This document shows positions 16,277-24,170 of a stretch of 64,000 bases of DNA, piece after piece. Under the pieces are notes generated by a model. The model saw nothing but the letters and a program-made list of their open reading frames with translations. It was not told the DNA's origin and searched no databases. Location: positions 9,567-73,566 of the forward strand of contig CAZLYC010000008.1 in the NCBI GenBank assembly GCA_964563755.1, read 5' to 3'. Source of the DNA: JABMQF01 sp964563755. GTDB taxonomy: Archaea; Nanobdellota; Nanobdellia; Woesearchaeales; UBA11576. How positions within the stretch are numbered: the stretch's first letter is position 1; every line of letters begins with the position of its first letter. The position numbers and the translations under genes are program-made.

Positions 16277-16311
16277 TGGCAACTTAGTTGCCAGAAACCC
16301 GTTAAACGGGT
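16277..16311 (-). promoter_or_regulatory. Two hairpins in the rps19e leader
   Basis: TGGCAAC-TTA-GTTGCCA (16277-16293) and ACCCGTT-A-AACGGGT (16297-16311) are two adjacent perfect palindromes. They lie inside the predicted 5' leader of the S19e operon, about 40-75 nt before the ATG. They could be an autoregulatory site for a ribosomal protein (inference). Confidence 0.45.
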
Positions 16312-16336
16312 CATTCTTCTAAAGAAAAAACAGGTT

Positions 16337-16347
16337 GTTTATAAAAG
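16337..16347 (-). promoter_or_regulatory. TATA box of the rps19e operon
   Basis: Reads CTTTTATAAAC on the minus strand, about 100 nt before the ATG, placing the transcript start near 16313. Confidence 0.5.
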
Positions 16348-16372
16348 TTACGTGCATGATGCGTTTAAATAC

Positions 16373-16393
16373 AAATGCTGCCTAGCGAGCATC
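16373..16393 (+). repeat. Dispersed element, core-only copy F
   Basis: ATGCT-GCCTAGCG-AGCAT forms a 5-bp hairpin whose loop and flank carry the same CCTAGCGAGC core as the longer copies. The distal arm of those copies is not found here, so this is a truncated or minimal copy. It sits between the rps19e operon promoter and the end of a kinase gene. Confidence 0.55.
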
Positions 16394-16423
16394 AAAAGCA
16401 AGTTCTAAGAAAATAATCTCTAT

Positions 16424-17452
16424 TCAATATTTCCTTATCAATCCGTTCCCTATTGTCCTGCCTGTCATGAGATCTATCTGAGGTATGATTTTCGGGTGTA
16501 GGTTGAACATCCTGGAGAATTCATTGAGCCGTCTTATCAGATGGTCTGCATCTATCCTTTCGTCAGGGTCTTCTCTTGTCATGTCTTCTATTATCCTGTT
16601 GAACATGTAAGGGAGATTGTTGTTGTATGCGGATTCTATCGCCTTTTTTGCGGTCTTGCCTGGCTCCCTGAAAAGTCCGCTTAGGTCATCAGGCTTCATG
16701 ATGCCTGTCAAAGCGACTCTTGCGTAGCAGAGTCCTAGTGAGTATATGTCTGACTTGTGGGAGAATACTTTTTCGTATTTCTTGAGTTCTTTCTCTGTCG
16801 GGACGTTGTGCTTTTCCTGCCGTGCAGCAAGTATCTCGGGAGCTGCGTAGCTCGGCGTGTAAGACCTCAGGCATTTCTTCTTTATTGCAGGATGCGTCGC
16901 GCCGGCGAAGTCTATCAGTTTTATCGAGGAATATCTCATGTCTTCAGGGTCTGTCGTGCCCATGAAATGTGATACTTTTATGTCGCCGTGCACAACTCCT
17001 TCTTGCTTCATGTACTGCAGTGCTTTGGCAGATTCGAGCGCAAAGAAGATTATGCCTTCGATGTTTGGCTTTCTGCTTATTATCTCGTGCACTTGGTACG
17101 GCAGGTATTCAAAAGCTGCGAAAAGCGTGTTTTTTCTGCGGAATGCAGGGTAAGACTTCACAATGTTTGGATGGTCAAGTTTTGCAGTTATGTTCGCTTC
17201 GTGTCTAAGTATCTTTTCAAGGTCAGTTTTCAGATTAGGATATGTTGGGTTGGAGTATTTCAGCACGCGGTCATCATTTTCCTGCATGTAGATTGCGTCT
17301 CTTACTAGGAATAGTGGCTGTATGCTGTCCTTGTCGTTCCTTTGCATCCTTTCTGCAGAAGCTCTTGAGAAGCCGAATACTATGTAGTCTCCTATCTCAT
17401 CTCCTTCTCTGATAGGATTGCTTATAGGATTAACTCTTGATTTATCTCCCAT
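16424..17452 (-). CDS. Ser/Thr protein kinase with altered catalytic loop
   Basis: 342 residues from the ATG at 17452. An in-frame TTG at 17476 is possible, but a TATA box near 17486-17495 on the minus strand puts transcription start close to 17463, inside that longer form. Landmarks are RVLKYS (beta-3 Lys), LRHEANI (alpha-C Glu), HPNIVKSYPAFR, the catalytic loop VVHGDIKVSHFM, LIDFAGA instead of DFG (D181), SYAAPE and DIYSLGLCY. H155 and D157 are present, but the Mg-binding Asn of HxDxKxxN is H162. It may be a weak or unusual kinase. It stands alone on the minus strand within the kinase island. Confidence 0.8.
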   Translation of the reverse strand: MGDKSRVNPISNPIREGDEIGDYIVFGFSRASAERMQRNDKDSIQPLFLVRDAIYMQENDDRVLKYSNPTYPNLKTDLEKILRHEANITAKLDHPNIVKSYPAFRRKNTLFAAFEYLPYQVHEIISRKPNIEGIIFFALESAKALQYMKQEGVVHGDIKVSHFMGTTDPEDMRYSSIKLIDFAGATHPAIKKKCLRSYTPSYAAPEILAARQEKHNVPTEKELKKYEKVFSHKSDIYSLGLCYARVALTGIMKPDDLSGLFREPGKTAKKAIESAYNNNLPYMFNRIIEDMTREDPDERIDADHLIRRLNEFSRMFNLHPKIIPQIDLMTGRTIGNGLIRKY

Positions 17453-17671
17453 TTCCTTGCCCGGACTATTATTCAAAGTTTCCCCTTTATAAGCTTTTCT
17501 CTTTTTAATTACTTTTTAGTGGTTAATATTCTGTTGTATTGTTAACCATATGTAAAAATTGCCACTTTTAAGTAATGAAAATCGTAATATTTTTATACTA
17601 CTTTGATAAAAAAGTATCTGTTTCAATAATTTTTCAATTCAGCACATCTTAATCTAATCAGGGGCGATAAA

Positions 17672-19027
17672 ATGGTAATACAATTGAAATTAGAACAGAT
17701 AACTCAGGTCATACCTCCGGATGAGAAACACTGGAATGAAAATTATAAGTTTGAGGTTGAGATAGCTGGTGAGAAAATAAAATACGTTTTCTGCCCACAA
17801 ACCTTCCTTGACAGGCATGGTAATGGTTCTAAGCTAGGTTACTCAACTGACGGAAGGGATGGCGAAAGGATGATATTCGTAGCGAAGAACCTGCATTACG
17901 CGCAGGTGCCTTTTGTAGCGCTTTACTTGTTCTACCAAGGTCTTGAGAATGGTGAGCTTAACAAACGGTTCGGCGATCAGGTCAATAAGTTTAGGTCTAT
18001 AGAATTAAATGAAATACTTCTAGGCACAGCGCTAGGACATGCAACTGAATTCCTGCGCGTAGAGGAGATGTCTGGTCTCATAAACAGATTCAAGGAAGAA
18101 CCTTCATATAACTTGAGCATAAGAGAGATCATGCTTAAAGACATAATTGAGAGCTATATTTCTGGTCAAGAAGTTAAATCCATTGTAATATCTGATGATG
18201 CCGGAAGGAAACTATATACTGAAAGAGCTGCAGAATATGCGATATCTCATCATTTCAACAAGTACACAAGACGATCCAGAAACCTGAGTAAACTTGTGCA
18301 AAATACTAGTTTTGGTGAACGTGAGTTCGGCGCTTATGTTGTTCATTGCGAGTATGCTTATACAACAATAAAGGAAGATAAGAGTTTACGTGACAATCTT
18401 CCAGCAGTTATAAAATTTCTTGATGCGCTGCGTGAGTTGGAACCAGGTACGGAGGTAGAGATAGGTCCTCAGGAGAGCAAGATACTCTACGCGGTTGTCG
18501 AGGGCAGAGAGAAATCAAGGACTGTCCCAGTACTATTCAGACCTTCATCAGAAGTTGGCAAGAATTTAATTGTAATCAGAAATGCTGCTAAGAGGGATTT
18601 GACTGCACTAACTAATAGGCTTAGGTATGACCTAGAACAGGATCGAAAAGATGTGTGCAGGATGTTAGAAGGTATAGATACTATCGTAAAGAGAGTTGGC
18701 GAAGGCGATACTGATGCAAGAACAAAACTGCAGACAGTTATTGAAACGTATTTCAGCGGTACTGAAGCTCTTGTTCCTGTGTCACATCAGGCGCAGGCAG
18801 TTGAATCTATGACTGCTAACCTTCAAACAAGGAAGACAGACCTTGAGCAGATATTGACAAGAGCTCCTGATGATGTCGTAGATTTAACGAATGCTCTGCA
18901 CGCTAAGAAATATCTTGAACGGCTTGGTATGGATACTGAAAAGGTGAATGCGCTCATATCATCCCTTGTCAAGAATAGGACAGAAACATTTAAACAGAAT
19001 GTGGATACTAACCTAAAACTCGCTTGA
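17672..19027 (+). CDS. Unrecognised 451-residue protein
   Basis: Soluble protein with a beta-rich first third (FEVEIAGEKIKYVFCP), a helical middle (ELNEILLGTALGHATEFLRVE) and a helical, charged C-terminal third. No signal peptide, membrane segment or recognised catalytic motif. GGGGCGAT is 3 nt before the ATG, and ATTTTTATAC near 17587-17596 is a plausible TATA box. It is divergent from the altered kinase and converges with the J-domain gene. Codon use is less biased than the adjacent kinases (more ATA, TTA and AAT by eye). Function unknown. Confidence 0.75.
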   Translation: MVIQLKLEQITQVIPPDEKHWNENYKFEVEIAGEKIKYVFCPQTFLDRHGNGSKLGYSTDGRDGERMIFVAKNLHYAQVPFVALYLFYQGLENGELNKRFGDQVNKFRSIELNEILLGTALGHATEFLRVEEMSGLINRFKEEPSYNLSIREIMLKDIIESYISGQEVKSIVISDDAGRKLYTERAAEYAISHHFNKYTRRSRNLSKLVQNTSFGEREFGAYVVHCEYAYTTIKEDKSLRDNLPAVIKFLDALRELEPGTEVEIGPQESKILYAVVEGREKSRTVPVLFRPSSEVGKNLIVIRNAAKRDLTALTNRLRYDLEQDRKDVCRMLEGIDTIVKRVGEGDTDARTKLQTVIETYFSGTEALVPVSHQAQAVESMTANLQTRKTDLEQILTRAPDDVVDLTNALHAKKYLERLGMDTEKVNALISSLVKNRTETFKQNVDTNLKLA

Positions 19028-19058
19028 AAATATTTTTCTTTTCACTTTTTGATAATCG

Positions 19059-20768
19059 TCAAGATGTGTATATCAAGAGGAGGCGGTCCACATCTGCGCT
19101 GCTCATCTTGGCCTGTGGAATTTTTTCTTCTTTTCTTCCTCTTCTTATCTCTTCTAAGAAATGGTATGCTTCTTTCTGCTTGTAGCTAAGTCCGGTCTCA
19201 TCGGCAGGTTTTCTTTGTCTGTGCCTGAAGATGTTGCTCTTCCTGTATCCTTGCAGGAATTGCTCCAGACCTGTTATGTTCATTTCTACAATCTCTTTCC
19301 CTGCATAAGCAGCATATTTCACGGGAAGTTTTATTATTCCGGGGTATGTCTCGACTTCCTCGTTTCTGCCTATCTTGAGTTGATTTAGTGCCTCCATTGC
19401 CTTTCTGAATGCGTCTCGGTTGTCGATATAAAATTGCAAGTAATCGTTGAATGTATTTAGCCATTCCTCTTCAGGTTTACCATATTCGCTGCTTATGTAG
19501 CCAACGCACCCCGCAGCTATATCTTCTGAAAACTCACATGCCTTTTTGAGAGATGCTTTAGGTACTGTTGCAGCTATGCCTTCAAGGAAACAAGTATACG
19601 CTTTCAAAGTCCTGAGTGTGCCAAATCTGGTGCTGCGATTAAGGCTTATGCTGTCTAGTATATTCATTAATGACAGCACATCTTCGGTATCATAACCTGT
19701 CTTTTTCTTAAAATCGTCTATGTGGTCGATGAATTCGCAGTATCTTTCCTTAAAACCGTGGTTTATCACTTTCAGGAATGAAGATTTTATTGCGAGTATA
19801 GGCATACTTAACATCTCTTCTGAAGTAGACGGAGTGTACCTTTCTAGAAGTGGGGGGATTATTTGTGAAATTATGTCGCATTGTTCGGTGAACGATATGG
19901 TGGGGACAGAATTCTTAAATACGATATTTGCAATATTCATCAAAGCAGGGATGTTGTTCTTTGTTGTATGAGGAACCAGAGCCCTGTACAGTTCAGAGAA
20001 ACCCTCTCTGTCATCAGCAAGTATTGCTCTTGTGAAAGCTGCTGCAACAAGCATTTGCTCTTGTGTCTTTGCTTCAGAAAGGATTTCTGCTATATCTAGC
20101 GTATCGGTCTTACTCCATTGGTTGTTCTTTTGTAGGAGCTGGGCGTATACGATTGACTCAGCAAACCTTTCTATAGTGATTTTTTCAGTGATTGTCCTTG
20201 CGCGGTCAATATGTTCTGAATTTATTTTTGAATATGTTTTTCGTAAAATATCTTCAATACCATATTTATTGCCGAACAAAGAAGATATTGTGTGCATTCT
20301 CTTGACGCTTTCATAATATGCTATGTTTATTTTAGTCTCTATTGTTGAGCCCACTCCTGATTTAGTTCCGGATAATAGCACTTCAAGAAGAGGGACAACT
20401 GGTTCATTGATGTTGACAGAATCATATGTTTTGTAGGAGGGTACATGAATTTTATTTATCTCTGACATGCGTTCAGCCATCTCTTCGAAACGATCTTTTA
20501 CTGTTCTTTTTCTTATTGGTTCGTGGTTTACGAAGGTTGGAGTGCTGTCCTCTTTCATTGCATTTTGTATTGTTCTAAAAGCAGTATCTACGTTCTTGAA
20601 CCTCTCAGTAAACTCTTCGCGTGTTTTTTTATCTTCAAGTTCATGTTTATCTGGATGGTATAGAAGTGCTAATTTCCTATATCTTGCCTTGACTACATCA
20701 AAAGGTGAATCTGGGTCGAGTCCTAGAATCTCAAAGTACGCATTTAATTCAGGTCTATCTAAATTCAT
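19059..20768 (-). CDS. J-domain protein with a long helical C-terminal region
   Basis: 569 residues. Residues 9-70 are a J domain: YFEILGLDPDSPFDVVKARY, then LALLYHPDK with the HPD motif (H38-P39-D40) that stimulates Hsp70 ATPase. There is no G/F region, zinc finger or DnaJ C-terminal domain. Instead about 490 mostly helical residues follow (PVVPLLEVLLSGTK, LAIKSSFLKVINHGFKERY), resembling a repeat or solenoid but not recognised. It is therefore not canonical DnaJ but a class C (type III) J protein, probably directing Hsp70 to a particular client. Leaderless: a TATA box at 20791-20801 lies just upstream of the ATG. Placement at the end of the kinase island may be functional. Confidence 0.82.
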   Translation of the reverse strand: MNLDRPELNAYFEILGLDPDSPFDVVKARYRKLALLYHPDKHELEDKKTREEFTERFKNVDTAFRTIQNAMKEDSTPTFVNHEPIRKRTVKDRFEEMAERMSEINKIHVPSYKTYDSVNINEPVVPLLEVLLSGTKSGVGSTIETKINIAYYESVKRMHTISSLFGNKYGIEDILRKTYSKINSEHIDRARTITEKITIERFAESIVYAQLLQKNNQWSKTDTLDIAEILSEAKTQEQMLVAAAFTRAILADDREGFSELYRALVPHTTKNNIPALMNIANIVFKNSVPTISFTEQCDIISQIIPPLLERYTPSTSEEMLSMPILAIKSSFLKVINHGFKERYCEFIDHIDDFKKKTGYDTEDVLSLMNILDSISLNRSTRFGTLRTLKAYTCFLEGIAATVPKASLKKACEFSEDIAAGCVGYISSEYGKPEEEWLNTFNDYLQFYIDNRDAFRKAMEALNQLKIGRNEEVETYPGIIKLPVKYAAYAGKEIVEMNITGLEQFLQGYRKSNIFRHRQRKPADETGLSYKQKEAYHFLEEIRRGRKEEKIPQAKMSSADVDRLLLIYTS

Positions 20769-20790
20769 TTTATTAATTTATCATCGTTTC

Positions 20791-20801
20791 CATTTATAAA
20801 C
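20791..20801 (-). promoter_or_regulatory. TATA box of the J-domain gene
   Basis: GTTTATAAATG on the minus strand, 23-33 nt before the ATG. A second, unassigned TATA-like TTTATAAAC lies at about 20838-20846 in the same divergent intergenic region. Confidence 0.5.
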
Positions 20802-20918
20802 ATTTCGTTTTGTAATCACTGAAAAGTAACTAAAACATTTATAAACAAGATATTCCTTTTTCAGGTCATTTTTCAGTCGTTTAGCCTGCACCCACCCTAC
20901 TGGACAGTCCTGGATAAA

Positions 20919-20930
20919 CTATTTAAAGAG
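20919..20930 (+). promoter_or_regulatory. TATA box of the Lhr helicase gene
   Basis: CTATTTAAAGAG, about 45 nt before the ATG at 20970, giving a leader of about 20 nt. Confidence 0.45.
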
Positions 20931-20969
20931 TCTTCCGGGAATGAATAATGGAGCTTTTGAAGTATTGCG

Positions 20970-23966
20970 ATGGCCAAGATAGAATTAAAGGAAAAACCAG
21001 AATCAAAGGATACTATAGTGAATACTCTTTCTCCGCTTGTGAGAAGATGGTTCTTTTCAAAATTCAGTGATTTCTCTCTTCCGCAGCTATATGGTGTGTA
21101 TGATATACACTGCAGGCAGAACATACTTGTGTCAGCTCCTACTGGAGCGACAAAAACGCTTACTGGTTTTCTTTCGATCCTTAATGAGCTTGTTGACCTA
21201 TCTGAAAAGAACGCGCTTGAAGATAGGGTTTATTGCGTCTATGTCTCACCGCTGAAAGCGCTCAACTATGATATCCAGCACAACCTCAAGAATCCTCTCG
21301 CTGAAATGGAATCCATGTCAGATAAGATGCTCGGCATACGTGTGGCTGTCAGGACAGGAGATACTTCTGCAAAAGAGCGCTCGGATATGATGAAGATTCC
21401 TCCGCACATATTGATAACGACGCCAGAGTCCCTTGCCATATTGATGCAGTCTGTGAATTTCCGTGACCATCTTAGGGGTGTTGAGTGGGTGATAATAGAT
21501 GAGATCCATGCACTCGCAGAGAACAAGCGCGGTGTACACCTCTCGCTAAGTATTGAGATGCTCGAGCGTCTTTCTCCTGGCATCTGCCGGGTGGGTCTAT
21601 CAGCCACGATAGCGCCTCTTGAGGAAATCGCGAAGTTTCTCGTCGGGACGAACAGGGACTGCAAGATAGTTGATGTCCAGTTCTTAAAGCAGCTTGACCT
21701 GAAAGTGATATCTCCTGTACCTAATCTGATAGAGACGACTCATGAAGGGATGCATAAGAGGATGTATGATATAATTGACGAGCTTGTGCAGCAGCACAAG
21801 ACGACGTTGATTTTCACGAATACAAGGGCAGCTACGGAGAGGGTTGTACATCATCTTAAGGAACTTTTTCCGAAGAATTATACGGATGTATTGAGCCCGG
21901 CGGATGATGTTGATTTCAAGACAGATGACGAAGTCTTGTCGTCGTCGAAAGAGCAGTTGATTGCAGAAAACAAACAGGTAGACAATCACGTGACTGGTAT
22001 CGGTGCGCATCATGGTTCTTTGTCAAAGACTCATAGGCACAGGATAGAAGAGAGCCTGAGGAAAGGATTGCTGAAATGTGTTGTATGTTCAACATCGTTA
22101 GAGCTTGGGATTGATATCGGTTACATAGACCTGGTCATACTTCTTGGTTCACCAAAGTCGGTTGCAAGAGCACTCCAGCGTGTAGGAAGGTCGGGCCACC
22201 AGCTTCACTCGACGACAAAGGGGCGGATAATCGTGACAGATCGTGATGATCTTATTGAATGTTCAGTCCTCTTGAAGAGCGCGATGGAGAGGAAGATAGA
22301 TAGGATACACATCCCTCATAATTGCCTTGATGTTCTTGCGCAGCAGATTTATGGTTTCTGCATCGCAGAGAAATTTCATGTCTCTGAATTGCTCGGGCTT
22401 GTCAAGAGCAGTTATTGCTACGGCTCTCTTTCTGACGAGGATTTCTATTCTTCGCTTAGATATCTTTCAGGTGAACACGTATCTCTTGAGGATAGGCATG
22501 TCTATGCCAAGATATGGTATGACAAAGAGACAGGGACTGTAGGGAGGAAAGGCAAGCTAGCTCGTGTAATATACATGACAAACATAGGCACGATTCCCGA
22601 CGAGACTGGTGTCATGGTTAAGGTCGGCAGCGAGATGATAGGGATGATTGACGAGGCTTTCCTTGAGCGTCTGAAAAGAGGGGATGTGTTTGTCCTTGGC
22701 GGCTCTACATATGAATTTCTTTTTTCAAGAGGCATGGTCGCGCAGGTGCGTGCTGCAGTCGGTAAGAAGCCTACTGTTCCATCTTGGTTCTCTGAGATGC
22801 TTCCGCTAAGTTATGACCTTGCGCAGGAGATAGCGAAGTTCAGGCGGCTGATGCGAGAGAAATTCCAGTCAAAGATGTTGAAGAAGGATGTTATTGATTT
22901 CATTAATTCATATCTGTATCTTGATGGTAATGCTGCGAATGCAATCTATGAGTACATGCGCGAGCAGTATGATTTTGCAGTAATACCGACTGACAGGGAG
23001 ATAGTGATAGAGCATTATTTCGACGAGGAGAAGAAGTATGCTGTGTTCCACACCATGTATGGCAGGAGAGTGAATGACTGCCTGTCTCGCGCTGTGGGTT
23101 ATGTTGTTTCAAAGACGCAGAAGCGCGATGTAGAGATAGGAGTTACTGACACAGGTTTTTACATGGCAGCAAAGAAGAACATCCCTGCAGCGAGGGCGCT
23201 TTCAATGCTTGAATCAAAGCGTCTTCCTGAACTTATGAATCTTGCAATAGACAAGACGCAGGTCCTGAGCAGGCGTTTCCGTCATTGCGCGGGAAGGGCA
23301 TTGATGATACTGAGGAGTTACAAGGGAGAGCATAAGAGAGTAGGGAAGCAGCAGGTATCGTCGATGATTCTTATGTCTGCTGTAAAGCGCATCTCAAAGG
23401 ATTTTCCGATACTTAAGGAGTCGAGGAGGGAAGTGCTTGAGGATTTTATGGATGTAGGCGCTGCGCAGAATATAATTAAGCTCATCGAGGACAAGAGGAT
23501 TGCTGTCACAAGCATAGAGACGATGATACCAAGCCCTTTCGCTTTCAACCTTGTTCTTCAGGGGCATCTTGATGTTATAAGGATGGAGGATAGGATAGAG
23601 TTCCTGAAAAGGATGCATAAGCTTGTTCTCGCTAAAATCTCGCTTGACAAAGGGAAAGAGGGTCTTGTAGAAGAGGATATGAGAAAGGTATACGCAGAGG
23701 TCTGGAGCGGCGTAGAAGTAGATACAGACCGTAACTCAGTAAGGGAACGATTGGTCAGGCAGGTGTGGAATCTTAAGAAAGTGCCTGTCTTTGTAAAGCA
23801 GGATATTGTCAGGATGCTTGAAGGAGAGCGTACCGGAATAAGGGAAGATGTTTTAAGAGACCTCCATGCGCAAAGGAAGCAGATTGATGAAGAATGGCCT
23901 AGAGACCTGGTTATAGCGGTTTTTAACGCAGTTAAAGAGATTGAAGATGAAGAGGCAACAACGTAA
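20970..23966 (+). CDS. lhr: Lhr-type superfamily 2 DNA/RNA helicase
   Basis: 998 residues with two RecA-like domains and the long Lhr C-terminal half. Motifs: APTGATKT (56-63, Walker A), YVSPLKALNYD (Ia), TTPESLAILM, DEIH (177-180), LSATIAP (III), FTNTRAATERVV (IV), GIGAHHGSLS, STSLELGIDIG and QRVGRSGH (VI). The Lhr winged-helix and DUF1998-like region follows (VLAQQIYGF, MYGRRVNDCLSRA). The Walker A glycine before K62 is T61, where the usual sequence is GSGKT. The family unwinds DNA or DNA:RNA hybrids and is linked to repair. Divergent from the J-domain gene. Confidence 0.9.
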   Translation: MAKIELKEKPESKDTIVNTLSPLVRRWFFSKFSDFSLPQLYGVYDIHCRQNILVSAPTGATKTLTGFLSILNELVDLSEKNALEDRVYCVYVSPLKALNYDIQHNLKNPLAEMESMSDKMLGIRVAVRTGDTSAKERSDMMKIPPHILITTPESLAILMQSVNFRDHLRGVEWVIIDEIHALAENKRGVHLSLSIEMLERLSPGICRVGLSATIAPLEEIAKFLVGTNRDCKIVDVQFLKQLDLKVISPVPNLIETTHEGMHKRMYDIIDELVQQHKTTLIFTNTRAATERVVHHLKELFPKNYTDVLSPADDVDFKTDDEVLSSSKEQLIAENKQVDNHVTGIGAHHGSLSKTHRHRIEESLRKGLLKCVVCSTSLELGIDIGYIDLVILLGSPKSVARALQRVGRSGHQLHSTTKGRIIVTDRDDLIECSVLLKSAMERKIDRIHIPHNCLDVLAQQIYGFCIAEKFHVSELLGLVKSSYCYGSLSDEDFYSSLRYLSGEHVSLEDRHVYAKIWYDKETGTVGRKGKLARVIYMTNIGTIPDETGVMVKVGSEMIGMIDEAFLERLKRGDVFVLGGSTYEFLFSRGMVAQVRAAVGKKPTVPSWFSEMLPLSYDLAQEIAKFRRLMREKFQSKMLKKDVIDFINSYLYLDGNAANAIYEYMREQYDFAVIPTDREIVIEHYFDEEKKYAVFHTMYGRRVNDCLSRAVGYVVSKTQKRDVEIGVTDTGFYMAAKKNIPAARALSMLESKRLPELMNLAIDKTQVLSRRFRHCAGRALMILRSYKGEHKRVGKQQVSSMILMSAVKRISKDFPILKESRREVLEDFMDVGAAQNIIKLIEDKRIAVTSIETMIPSPFAFNLVLQGHLDVIRMEDRIEFLKRMHKLVLAKISLDKGKEGLVEEDMRKVYAEVWSGVEVDTDRNSVRERLVRQVWNLKKVPVFVKQDIVRMLEGERTGIREDVLRDLHAQRKQIDEEWPRDLVIAVFNAVKEIEDEEATT

Positions 23967-24126
23967 AAATCCCGTTTTGTTTATAAATCGACAAAATTAC
24001 AGCTGAAACTTCCGTTTATTCCTTTGTTACCAAAAGATTTATAAACGGCCGATATTTCTTTTTGTTAAAAAATACGTTTCGGGTATAAAAATGTTTTTTG
24101 TGACTATCCGTCACTGGTTTACGTAA

Positions 24127-24138
24127 ATATTATAAATA
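24127..24138 (+). promoter_or_regulatory. TATA box of the giant surface protein gene
   Basis: ATATTATAAATA, about 33-44 nt before the ATG. A GGGGTAGG ribosome-binding site sits 2-3 nt upstream of the ATG. Further TATA-like sequences at about 24036 and 24080 lie in the same 204-nt gap, together with a small GTGAC/GTCAC hairpin. Confidence 0.5.
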
Positions 24139-24170
24139 TGAAAGTCACAGTGTCCCAAAAGGGGTAGGTT

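Noticed and set aside
16277..16293. Palindrome TGGCAAC-TTA-GTTGCCA as an integration attachment site
   Set aside because: No integrase, no second copy and no tRNA nearby; better placed as part of the rps19e leader.
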